This document shows positions 7,861-15,710 of a stretch of 64,000 bases of DNA, in pieces (the first letter of the stretch is position 1; each line of letters opens with the position of its first letter). Origin of the DNA: Pseudoalteromonas phenolica (GTDB lineage Bacteria; Pseudomonadota; Gammaproteobacteria; Enterobacterales; Alteromonadaceae); NCBI RefSeq assembly GCF_001444405.1, contig NZ_CP013187.1:682001-746000 (forward strand), written 5' to 3'. The position numbers and the translations under genes were made by a program. The notes below the pieces were generated by a model. The model saw nothing but the letters and a program-made list of their open reading frames with translations, had not been told where the DNA came from and did no database searches.

Positions 7861-8170
7861 ATTTAACTCTTTGTCGCGTTGGCGACGGCAACCAAAGGGC
7901 GGTAAGTATTTCAATTCAATAATGTGCAGGAATTCATCCATGAAGCTTCTGCCTGTCGGCATCCATGCCTCCACTTCCTCGCGCTGCGAAACTTCGTTTG
8001 ATTTCAGGCTTCCTGCCTTTCATCCTCCGGATCTGAATCGCAGTTCAAAAATGTTCCATACATTTTTGTGGTCACTCGTCACCCTTTCATGGACTAAGTC
8101 AGCCTTGCAGCGCAACCATGCGCTGACATTACTCATCAATTAATTATTTTCAGGCGTGATAGAAAGGGGG
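7861..8170 (+). repeat. Non-coding dispersed element, second copy
   Basis: Shares its start ('tttaactctttgtcgcgttg') and end ('ttcaggcgtgatagaa') with 771-984 and with 9222-9541 reversed, but has a different interior. The interior carries TTCATCCATGAA (7933-7944), GGCATCCATGCC (7958-7969), CAAAAATGT-tccat-ACATTTTTG (8046-8068) and CAGCGCA-acca-TGCGCTG (8108-8125). Part of the interior (7970-8085) is repeated at 45560-45660. The stretch 7708-8283 otherwise holds only the gcvP terminator. Confidence 0.65.
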
Positions 8171-8283
8171 GGGTTACCTATTGGTTTCGTGTTTGGTGTT
8201 GCACAAAGCAAGAATTGCCCCAATTAGTTTGTAAATGAAAACTATGTATAATTTGTTTTCTCTCTTATAACAGGGTAGTTACA

Positions 8284-9015
8284 ATGAAATATTTTATAGT
8301 TTTGATTTATTTAATAACTTTCAAAGTTTTCTCAATATCAATTGATGATATTGAATTTGATATAAATAGTTATCAAAAACTAGGAAAAGAAGATGTTTTA
8401 AACAAATTGAGCTCAAGCACAGATGATCAAGCAAAGTATTTATTGGGAGTAATTTACGGCTATGGTCTTTACTCAACTAAAATTGATCTTAAAAAAGCTG
8501 TAGACACCCTTAGTCCATTATTGGAAAAAGAGTATAGAGATATATACTTTTTGCTTGGTAGTTTCTTGTCTCAGAGTGATGAATTAGAAGAGCTTAAATT
8601 AGGTATAAATTACCTTGAAATAGCTTCTGCAGGTGGAGACACCGTTGCTATGCATAATTTGTTTGTTTTATACAAAAAAGGTAAATACAAAAATAAGGAA
8701 AAACTAATAAAATTTTTAAAGAGGGGACTAGAGCGAGGAAGGCCACAAGCGGCAATACTATATGGCAGGTTAGCATTAGATATTATTCTAGAATCTAAGG
8801 GACAGATTGATGCACGTGAAGTACTAAAAAAGATTACAACTTTTGACTACAGTGGTTATGAAGGTGATTATTATTATATGCTTTCAGGTTATTATGGCTT
8901 TGAGAGGTCACCACTCTACAATGAGGAAAAAAGGGATTTTTATTTAATGGAAGCATACAAAAATGGCTCTACTAGTGCAAAGCAGTTATTAATTGGTATG
9001 GGGAAATTAGAGTAG
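8284..9015 (+). CDS. Sel1-like/TPR-type exported protein
   Basis: 243 residues. The first 17 form a hydrophobic signal peptide (MKYFIVLIYLITFKVFS). The rest is helical with short repeats such as AKYLLGVIYGYG, AVAMHNLF-like GGDTVAMHNLFVLYKKGKY and PQAAILYGRLA, the pattern of Sel1-like repeats, which act as protein-protein scaffolds. It is likely periplasmic. The gene is visibly richer in A and T than the gcv genes and sits alone between repeat blocks, which suggests horizontal acquisition. No partner is adjacent and the function is unknown. Confidence 0.6.
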   Translation: MKYFIVLIYLITFKVFSISIDDIEFDINSYQKLGKEDVLNKLSSSTDDQAKYLLGVIYGYGLYSTKIDLKKAVDTLSPLLEKEYRDIYFLLGSFLSQSDELEELKLGINYLEIASAGGDTVAMHNLFVLYKKGKYKNKEKLIKFLKRGLERGRPQAAILYGRLALDIILESKGQIDAREVLKKITTFDYSGYEGDYYYMLSGYYGFERSPLYNEEKRDFYLMEAYKNGSTSAKQLLIGMGKLE

Positions 9016-9090
9016 CTATTTATTATAAATAATAATAGATGAATTCTGGTTTTGCATCGTTGCATGTAATCAAAGGGGTCAGAGTTGTAC

Positions 9091-9141
9091 AATCAACAGG
9101 GTCAGGTCTTGCATTGAGCATTTGTAGTATTTAGGTTCAAA
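9091..9141. repeat. 51-bp GGGTCAG repeat, copy 1 (RAYT-associated)
   Basis: Identical over 51 nt to 9869-9919. It begins aatcaacagggtcaggtctt and ends tatttaggttcaaa, and is preceded by a second motif, aaaggggtcagag, at 9072-9084. Related GGGTCAG text recurs at 12786-12898 and 18890-18954. Such GGGTCAG hairpin pieces near an orphan Y1 transposase are typical of RAYT-linked extragenic repeats. Confidence 0.7.
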
Positions 9142-9221
9142 GAATTTGACCTTATGAGCTCAAAGACAGCTCAAAGCTTAATTTAACCCCATAACTTACA
9201 AGCTACACCCTTTCCCTTTTA

Positions 9222-9541
9222 TCACACCCTGAAAAGAATAAATTGATGAGTAATGCGCTCGCATGGCGGGATTTATGTTCCCGACAAATCCCAAGTACCT
9301 AAATCCATTTAGGCAATGCGAGCCAAGCCATGCTTGTACATGGATGTACCTTCATGGCGTGTACGTACTTTGATGATTCTGACTAAAGTTAAAATTGCTT
9401 ATTTCACCTTGCGCAAAAGTAACCTTGCTTCGCAACGTGTATTTTGCACGATAAGTATGATGAAGGGCGCCGTGGGGTTCCAAGGGGAGACCGGCGGCAG
9501 CCTTCCCTTGGTTGTAGTCGCCAACGCGACAAAGAGTTAGA
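9222..9541 (-). repeat. Non-coding dispersed element, third copy, reverse orientation
   Basis: Read on the minus strand it starts 'ctaactctttgtcgcgttgg' and ends 'ttcagggtgtgat', matching the ends of 771-984 and 7861-8170. It contains CCTAAATCCATTTAGG (9298-9313), GTACATGGATGTAC (9336-9349) and a full ttgcgcaaaagtaacc...tattttgcac palindrome (9409-9449). Small reading frames across it are products of the repeat and are not called. The stretch 9016-9620 holds nothing else. Confidence 0.6.
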
Positions 9542-9620
9542 CTAAAGACAAGTAGTGAGTGACACATTCATCCATTTCTATGCTCGCTACTTTTTATGAG
9601 AGGTAATTAAAGGAACTAAA

Positions 9621-9866
9621 ATGTTTTTAGATGTATTCGTATTTTTATATTTGATTTTTTGTGTTTTGATATGGAAATTTGACTTATCAAATAAGCAGAG
9701 GTTCAGGGATATTTTTGAATGGGTACAAATATTTGGGGTCATAATAGCAGTAGGGTTTTCTGGTTCGTTTTTCTTATCGGGAGAATTTGTTAAGTTTTTA
9801 ATAAGTTTGCCATTTGTTCTTTATTTAGAGAGAAAGTTCAGAAAGTTCAAAGATACTCAGCATTGA
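9621..9866 (+). CDS. Small membrane protein, unknown function
   Basis: 81 residues with AAAGGA 6 nt before the ATG. It has three hydrophobic segments (about residues 2-17, 36-52 and 56-69) with a charged loop KFDLSNKQRFRD between the first two and a basic C-terminus. It is AT-rich like the neighbouring Sel1-like gene and lies between two repeat blocks. The good ribosome site and membrane-protein composition support a real gene. No family is recognised. Confidence 0.5.
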   Translation: MFLDVFVFLYLIFCVLIWKFDLSNKQRFRDIFEWVQIFGVIIAVGFSGSFFLSGEFVKFLISLPFVLYLERKFRKFKDTQH

Positions 9867-9868
9867 GA

Positions 9869-9919
9869 AATCAACAGGGTCAGGTCTTGCATTGAGCATT
9901 TGTAGTATTTAGGTTCAAA
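9869..9919. repeat. 51-bp GGGTCAG repeat, copy 2, upstream of the RAYT gene
   Basis: Exact repeat of 9091-9141, ending 92 nt before the transposase start. Together the two copies bracket the small membrane-protein gene (9621-9866) and part of a dispersed element. Confidence 0.75.
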
Positions 9920-9971
9920 AGTAAATTTAAATAGGACACCCACCATAAAAATTGACCAATAAACACCCATC

Positions 9972-10004
9972 GCCTACTTTTAAACTCAAGACTTTCAAGT
10001 AGGC
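9972..10004 (+). promoter_or_regulatory. Hairpin covering the RAYT ribosome binding site
   Basis: GCCTACTT (9972-9979) pairs perfectly with AAGTAGGC (9997-10004). The right arm contains the AGG that lies 8 nt before the ATG at 10012, so folding would hide the ribosome binding site. Transposase mRNAs are often limited this way. Confidence 0.5.
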
Positions 10005-10011
10005 ACATACA

Positions 10012-10983
10012 ATGACAAAGGCACGAGAGCAGCAAGTGAGCTTGCAAGATACTAAGTACTACCACTGCATTTCACGTTGTGTGCGACGTGCCTATTTGTG
10101 TGGTGAAGATGCGCATACGGGAAAATCTTACGAGCATCGAAGACAGTGGATAGAAGATAAACTGCAACAGATATCTAAAGTATTTTGTATTGATGTTTGT
10201 GCGTATGCAGTTATGAGTAACCACACCCACTTTGTACTATACGCTGACGATAAAAAAGCAAACAGACTCAGCGATAAAGCAGTGCTAATCCGATGGCATA
10301 AACTGTTTAAAGGCACGCTCCATACACAAAAGTTTTTGGCTGGTGAAAAGTTAGATAAAGGTCAGCAGTTCTTTTTAGCAAAAGAAATAAAAGAGTTTAG
10401 GCAGCGCTTGTCTGATATCAGTTGGTTTATGCGGGTTTTAAATGAGCATATCGCCCGAAAAGCCAATAAAGAAGACAGCTGCACAGGCCGATTTTGGGAA
10501 GGCCGCTTTAAATCACAAGCGCTATTAGATGAAGCCGCCTTAGCTGCGTGTATGGCTTATGTAGATTTAAATCCTATTCGCGCTAAGATGGCGAAAACGC
10601 CAGAAACCTCAGAGCATACGAGCATTAAAAAACGTATTGAATCAGCAAAAGAGGGAAAGCAGCCCAAGAGTTTACTTCGCTTCTCTGGTAGTCCCAGAAA
10701 ACATATGCCTAAAGGTCTGCCTTTTGAATTTAAGAATTATCTACAGCTGGTAGAGCAAACAGGGCAGTGCATACGTGTAGATAAAAGAGGTTCAATCGAC
10801 TCCTCTCAGCCTATTTTAGCTAGGTTAAATATTTGCCCTGAAAACTGGCTAAAACTTACCACGCAATTTACCAAGTCTTTTAGAGGGGCAGTAGGGCGTG
10901 AACAGTCACTGCAAAGCTATTGTGACCACGTACAATTACAGCGGCGCAGCAATTTAACTCAATGCCAAAGGCTTTTTGCCTAA
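10012..10983 (+). CDS. REP-associated tyrosine transposase (RAYT, Y1/HUH family)
   Basis: 323 residues with the HUH-nuclease signature HTHFVL (H71 and H73) and a likely catalytic tyrosine Y183 in CMAYVDLNPIRAKM, both typical of IS200-like/RAYT proteins. The phrase TGRFWEGRFKSQALLDE is also characteristic. RAYTs nick single-stranded hairpins and are linked to the spread of REP elements rather than carried in a mobile IS with clear ends. No left and right IS ends are visible, and GGGTCAG repeats lie upstream and elsewhere in the window. A hairpin may restrict its translation. Confidence 0.9.
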   Translation: MTKAREQQVSLQDTKYYHCISRCVRRAYLCGEDAHTGKSYEHRRQWIEDKLQQISKVFCIDVCAYAVMSNHTHFVLYADDKKANRLSDKAVLIRWHKLFKGTLHTQKFLAGEKLDKGQQFFLAKEIKEFRQRLSDISWFMRVLNEHIARKANKEDSCTGRFWEGRFKSQALLDEAALAACMAYVDLNPIRAKMAKTPETSEHTSIKKRIESAKEGKQPKSLLRFSGSPRKHMPKGLPFEFKNYLQLVEQTGQCIRVDKRGSIDSSQPILARLNICPENWLKLTTQFTKSFRGAVGREQSLQSYCDHVQLQRRSNLTQCQRLFA

Positions 10984-11455
10984 ATATCTCATACTCTTCT
11001 TTGTACTTACTTGGTTGTTTATCGATAGCCACGTTGCTTAATTATACTTTTACGTTACCCCCTGTGGTTTTTAATCATTTACTTACCTTTTTGGGTTTAG
11101 GTTTAGACATTTGAATAGGTTAGCCTGCATACAGACTTTGTTGTTGGCTTTCTGTTTTCAAAAGTTAAAGTGGCTGTCCTGTTAAAACCTTCTCACTGAG
11201 ATGAAAGCGGCGTTAAAATGGCTCAAAGGACGGCTGGAGGAATTGAACTGGAAAACACTGAAACTCGATGATGATTGATTTAATTGTATTTTTTGTGGGG
11301 ATCACTAAGGTGAAAGTACTCCCATACAAAAGTTAGATTTAATTAAACAACAACCCTCTATTTTTAAGCTCAATTAAAAATGGGGGGATTACCCCATCTA
11401 TTAAAAGCATTGTAAAGCAACTGACCTGACACCTTTATTAGGTTTATTCGTACTT
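10984..11455. other. Intergenic region after the RAYT gene
   Basis: 472 nt without a convincing gene. An open stretch at 11201-11278 could encode MKAALKWLKGRLEELNWKTL plus five more residues, which may be the remnant of a longer gene. Near 11426 the phrase ctgacctgacacc is the inverse of the GGTCAGGT repeat text and could mark the far end of the RAYT-associated unit. Otherwise AT-rich DNA. Confidence 0.4.
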
Positions 11456-12481
11456 TTAAAGTTCAGCGACCTGATAAGCAACAACCCGCTGAGTAACGGC
11501 CGCCACTTCAACAGGGTTAGCTACAACTGGTGCTCTTTGCAAGAGAGGGATATCGAAATGCCATGCTTCTGCCAGATTTGCATCCAAAGTTACCCCACCC
11601 TCAAGATCTTGGGCTGTAACCTTAGCACATTGAGAAAAAGGTACATTCCATATACCAGGCTGGCAACAGTAGTGACCGTCAACCCTCAGTACATAACCAC
11701 CGACTTTCGCTGCTACAGCGCATGGTTTCAACGGCATCCCACACGCGGTTAGAAAGTGCAGTTTTACGGGGTAAGGGGTACCATGGTAGACACTATATTC
11801 CTTAGCTGTATCCCTCAAAAAACCCTTCTTACCCCCTTCATAGGTTAGACCATGATCGAGACAAATTTCGATGCCGTACAACAGATTATCAATATAGCCA
11901 AGATTCTTTTGTCGGGTAGCCCAAGTACCGAGATAATCGCTTAACTTAAAATGGTTGGCGGGACTCGAAATGGGATTAGCACCATCAATGGAGGATATTT
12001 TTCTTTTAGTGACCAACTTGGTCGGTAGATCAATCCCCGTGTAGCCGCCTTTAACAATGTAGGCGTCATTCCAATGGATTCGCGTCCCGGCATCTACATA
12101 ATAAAAAATCGATCCGACAACAAATAACCAGTGCTCAAATTTATCATTAGCAAACATCGATGACAAAGCTTTAACGATGGCACCACCGGTAACCATGTCG
12201 TAACTATTACTCGGGCCATCATCTGGACGAAAATAGAATTCTGGTACCATGAATACTTTTAGCGTATTGGCATTGTCACCAGCTGCAAATACCTGTTGAT
12301 AGGCTTGTTCAACTACCCATGCTAATCGTAAAAGGCGAGTGTAGGCATCCGCATTGCCTGGGTCTTCAACTGGAACATCACCAATGGCTGGCGCATTTCC
12401 ACCTGCAGGCGCAGGATGCAAAGTAGGTGTTTCATAAGCGATCATTTGAAAATGAGTATAATTTTTAGGGTTATATGGCAT
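11456..12481 (-). CDS. Nitrilase-superfamily (carbon-nitrogen hydrolase) protein
   Basis: 341 residues without a signal peptide. The three catalytic residues of the nitrilase fold can be placed in order: Glu81 in VFMVPEFYFRPD, Lys159 or Lys161 in LVTKRKISS, and Cys207 in YGIEICLDHG. The spacing fits the superfamily, which hydrolyses amides or nitriles through a cysteine. AAAGGAGAG precedes the ATG. The sequence between motifs is unlike common amidases, so the substrate is unknown. It stands alone between repeat-rich regions with no operon partner. Confidence 0.7.
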   Translation of the reverse strand: MPYNPKNYTHFQMIAYETPTLHPAPAGGNAPAIGDVPVEDPGNADAYTRLLRLAWVVEQAYQQVFAAGDNANTLKVFMVPEFYFRPDDGPSNSYDMVTGGAIVKALSSMFANDKFEHWLFVVGSIFYYVDAGTRIHWNDAYIVKGGYTGIDLPTKLVTKRKISSIDGANPISSPANHFKLSDYLGTWATRQKNLGYIDNLLYGIEICLDHGLTYEGGKKGFLRDTAKEYSVYHGTPYPVKLHFLTACGMPLKPCAVAAKVGGYVLRVDGHYCCQPGIWNVPFSQCAKVTAQDLEGGVTLDANLAEAWHFDIPLLQRAPVVANPVEVAAVTQRVVAYQVAEL

Positions 12482-13394
12482 GATTTGATCTCTCCTTTTG
12501 TTATTTGGCTAAATCATGTTCTGGTTCGATTATTTCGGAGAAATGATACCTAGTTTCATAAAGCACCAATCGGAGTAAATTATGTTTTTTATCTTCAAAA
12601 CTATTATTTAATAAAAATTTTTAGGACATGTATAGTCACCACCCAAGACGCAAGAAATAGCGGTCGAAAATTAAAAAATTAAATAATTAAAATAATTAAA
12701 GTAATTGGTCAGGATTTTAGTTAATAGTTTTAATTGGTCATTTAGATTCGGATCAACATCAATACGGCTTTTCAATTTACTTACAATCAAAGGGGTCAGA
12801 GTCGTTGATTTTTGGCTTTGATTGCATTTATATCAAACTACAGATTCAGGTTTTGCATCTGTAGTATTTATAGTCAAAGGGTTCGACCTGATCCCATTAT
12901 ATCTACATTAAACCCCAACCACTAAAGCGCTTGTCTCAACAATATAACTGCCTTTTTTAACCACAAACAGCGCTCATAGCTGTTAATTTTCAAGGATATA
13001 AGGAATAACTGCTGAATATTCTTTTAAAATCTTTGATAATATCGATATTAGGATCTGTTTATCATCAAGTGTGTTGTTGCAGTAGTTTGAGTGGTATTTA
13101 TACAAGGCAGTGTCTGCGTAGCGTAGTCATTCTATGTAAGTCAGTCGATAAGACTATGAACTCCTAAAAAGTCACCTTACTCTACTTCCATGTGGAGCAA
13201 CACATTAGAAGTGCTAATCGAGCGCGGCCCTTTGGATTTACCTGAGTTGGCATTGTTCATTGTTGCTTAAATTTTACCTAGAACACTAGGCGGCAAACTG
13301 AGCGTCACGACCAAAAAACACGAAAAAAATTAAACAGCAAAGCTCAACAGACCCTAAACAAGTTGATATTACTCGTCACTAATTTGGAATTTTC
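12482..13394. other. Long intergenic region with a GGGTCAG hairpin element
   Basis: 913 nt without a good gene. At 12786-12898 a block starts aaaggggtcagagtcg and ends cgacctgatccc, roughly inverted ends, with an interior resembling the 51-bp repeat (ttgcatctgtagtattta). At 13173-13270 an open stretch ending ERGPLDLPELALFIVA then stop looks like the tail of a lost gene. The region 12590-12780 is very AT-rich. The 3' part should hold the promoter of the CadC-like gene. Confidence 0.45.
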
Positions 13395-15533
13395 ATGGAT
13401 CTCGAAACAACGCACCCGAACTATATTGATATTGGATGCTGGAAACTGAATACAGCCACGCAAACCATCAGTAATGCCCAAGAAAGTAAGGAGCTAGAAC
13501 CATTACTTTTTAAAGCACTGATGTATTTTATTCAAAATCAAAACCGGATCATTACTCGCCAAGAGCTTGCACAAAACGTGTGGCAACTTAATTTTGTTGA
13601 TGATAATACAATTAACCGTGTCATATTTGAGCTAAGAAAGCAGCTGGCTTCTGATCTGCAACCCAAACCAGTGATTAAAACACACTACCGAAAAGGCTAT
13701 AGCTTTACTGTACCGCTAGAAGATGCAACGGAGCTGTCAGCTGAAGCAGAGACTCCCATTTGCAAAAAAAGCAAAGTATCAAAGCCTTATAAATATTATG
13801 TTATTGCGTTTACCGGTTTTTTCTTGGCAGTTATTGCCATCACTCTATATGTAGTGATACCCCGTAAAACTACTGAGCATAACCATCAGCTACCACAAGC
13901 TACAACATTTAGCAATCAAATTCTCTCGTGGTATCGAGGCCATCACGGCAAATTATACAACTCTCCAGATCAGCGCTTCCTTGCTTATAGCTTTAAATCC
14001 GCGACCAATGAAGCGAATGTACTAGGAGAGATAAGATTAATGGATCTCACCACCCAACATGAGAAGGCACTAAGCATACCGACAAACAGCTCTATTTTAG
14101 GGTGGTCTGCCGACAGTAATTGGATTTACTATCTACACCAAGCTAAGCAAGATTCAGAGCAATCGGTGTGCGAATATCGCAAACATCGCCTATCTCTTAA
14201 CACCAGTGACCGCGATCAAGTTTTATTCCCTTGCTCTGGCGGTTCTATCAGCGCAATATTTGATTTTGGCCAAGCACAAATTGTGTATAGCCGATGGGGG
14301 TATTTAGGGATACCCAACCTCGGAGCCATTTATCGTTACGACCTTAATACACAGCAAGAAACTCGGATCACGACACCCAGCAATCATGGTTTTGGTGATC
14401 GCCTGCTTGCAATCATCCCCGATACACAACAGTTAATTTTTACGCGTAACATTGGTGATAAGGTTGAGCTATTAGTCACCACTCTAAATGGCCATAAAAC
14501 CTTGAAATTAGCTGAATATCCACATTTGCTGTGGGCTGCAAATTGGGATCCTAAGCAAAAAACGGTGTTGTGGTTTGACCATGACCGCAGCGAAATAAAG
14601 CGTTATTCAATGCAAACTTTAACAGAGCTACCACCTGTGAAAGTAGCAGTAGAACCAACATCATACGTTTTGCCTATGTCAAAGAGTCAGCTACTCATGA
14701 CGACTTATGGCTATGATCATGACAGTTATGTCATTGATTTAAAAACGGGCGAGTCAACAGCTTTTGCTAAACCCAAGATCTACGAAGTGATTATGGCCTA
14801 TCTTGGAGAGGGGGAGTTTGCCTACACGGATTCGCTCTTTAAGGACACCGAGTCATATAGTGTAATTCGAATCGACCAACATCATAGATATAGTCCTATC
14901 ACACAGCTGAGTGCTGGATATTCCATCACAGACTCCGATCCTACCGAGCGGCAAATATTGGTTAAGCAGACTGTGAATAAAGTCGCTCAAGTAAGAGCTT
15001 TAGGCTCACTCGATATACTATACACGATGCCAGATAACGAAAAGAATGGTGACACCCGCCTATACAATAATCGAGTGGCACAGTTGCGCGCCCATGAAAT
15101 AACGGATGATAAAATAATTGAAGTGATCTCTATCAGAGATCAACAAAGCAAAACTCTTCCTGCTAGCAATATTGTCGGTATTGACTGGTATGACGATACC
15201 CAGCTTGTCACTCTATCTAGCAATCGAGACATTGCACTATTAAACGTTGTAACCACCGAAGTCACCCCGTTAATATCGGGAGAAGCCCTGCACCATAGTT
15301 TGAACGGTGAAAAGGTTAGACCCATGATAACGGCAGCTAACGGTGATATATACCTTTATAATCGACAGTCTGTATTTAAGCTTAATGGCGATAACACCCT
15401 TGAAACCGTTTGGGATATCAAGTCCGTAGTCAATGCCGACTCTGGCATCTACTATTTAGATGCACATGGTGACAAACTGCTGATTTCTTACATCACTCGA
15501 TACCATAATGAAATTAAGTTATATCAACGCTAG
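13395..15533 (+). CDS. CadC-type membrane-anchored transcriptional regulator with beta-propeller-like sensor
   Basis: 712 residues. An OmpR-type winged helix at about 12-108 includes RQELAQNVW and VIFELRKQL, ending in THYRKGYSF. One transmembrane helix lies at about 134-155 (VIAFTGFFLAVIAITLYVV). A roughly 550-residue periplasmic region follows with repeated blade-like phrases (SWYRG, LGWSADSNWIYYL, LLWAANWDPKQKTVLWF), as in TolB/WD40-like propellers. This is the ToxR/CadC plan: DNA binding inside, sensing outside, no phosphorelay. Its target is unknown. It converges on the M16 peptidase gene, which could be a target but lies 177 nt away on the other strand. Confidence 0.85.
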   Translation: MDLETTHPNYIDIGCWKLNTATQTISNAQESKELEPLLFKALMYFIQNQNRIITRQELAQNVWQLNFVDDNTINRVIFELRKQLASDLQPKPVIKTHYRKGYSFTVPLEDATELSAEAETPICKKSKVSKPYKYYVIAFTGFFLAVIAITLYVVIPRKTTEHNHQLPQATTFSNQILSWYRGHHGKLYNSPDQRFLAYSFKSATNEANVLGEIRLMDLTTQHEKALSIPTNSSILGWSADSNWIYYLHQAKQDSEQSVCEYRKHRLSLNTSDRDQVLFPCSGGSISAIFDFGQAQIVYSRWGYLGIPNLGAIYRYDLNTQQETRITTPSNHGFGDRLLAIIPDTQQLIFTRNIGDKVELLVTTLNGHKTLKLAEYPHLLWAANWDPKQKTVLWFDHDRSEIKRYSMQTLTELPPVKVAVEPTSYVLPMSKSQLLMTTYGYDHDSYVIDLKTGESTAFAKPKIYEVIMAYLGEGEFAYTDSLFKDTESYSVIRIDQHHRYSPITQLSAGYSITDSDPTERQILVKQTVNKVAQVRALGSLDILYTMPDNEKNGDTRLYNNRVAQLRAHEITDDKIIEVISIRDQQSKTLPASNIVGIDWYDDTQLVTLSSNRDIALLNVVTTEVTPLISGEALHHSLNGEKVRPMITAANGDIYLYNRQSVFKLNGDNTLETVWDIKSVVNADSGIYYLDAHGDKLLISYITRYHNEIKLYQR

Positions 15534-15654
15534 GACATGTCAGCACAAATAATAGATTACATCGTATTGGTACTCAGTTACCACGTGTTTTCCGTCTTCC
15601 CAGTACCAAGTAAAAATCCAACTTCGGTATGCGCTTATTTGTCAAAAGTCGAGT

Positions 15655-15687
15655 AAAAAAAAAATGGCGAGCACAGAGTGCTCGCCA
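15655..15687 (-). terminator. Intrinsic terminator of the M16 peptidase gene
   Basis: On the minus strand TGGCGAGCAC-tct-GTGCTCGCCA is followed by ten T. It is a strong 10-bp stem 24 nt after the minus-strand stop codon. Confidence 0.92.
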
Positions 15688-15710
15688 CGGTTGGGATCAA
15701 TTTGTTTAAC

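Noticed and set aside
7871..8143. 90-codon plus-strand frame
   Set aside because: It lies entirely in a dispersed repeat; the same text at 45560-45660 is in another frame context.
9316..9567. Overlapping small frames on both strands
   Set aside because: They lie in the reversed dispersed element and the palindrome, with no conserved protein-like character.
10012..10983. Complete IS200/IS605 insertion sequence
   Set aside because: No tnpB, no clear left and right ends and no omega-RNA region; the features fit an orphan RAYT.
13173..13270. Open stretch ending ERGPLDLPELALFIVA
   Set aside because: Short, no start context or recognised family; noted as a possible gene remnant only.
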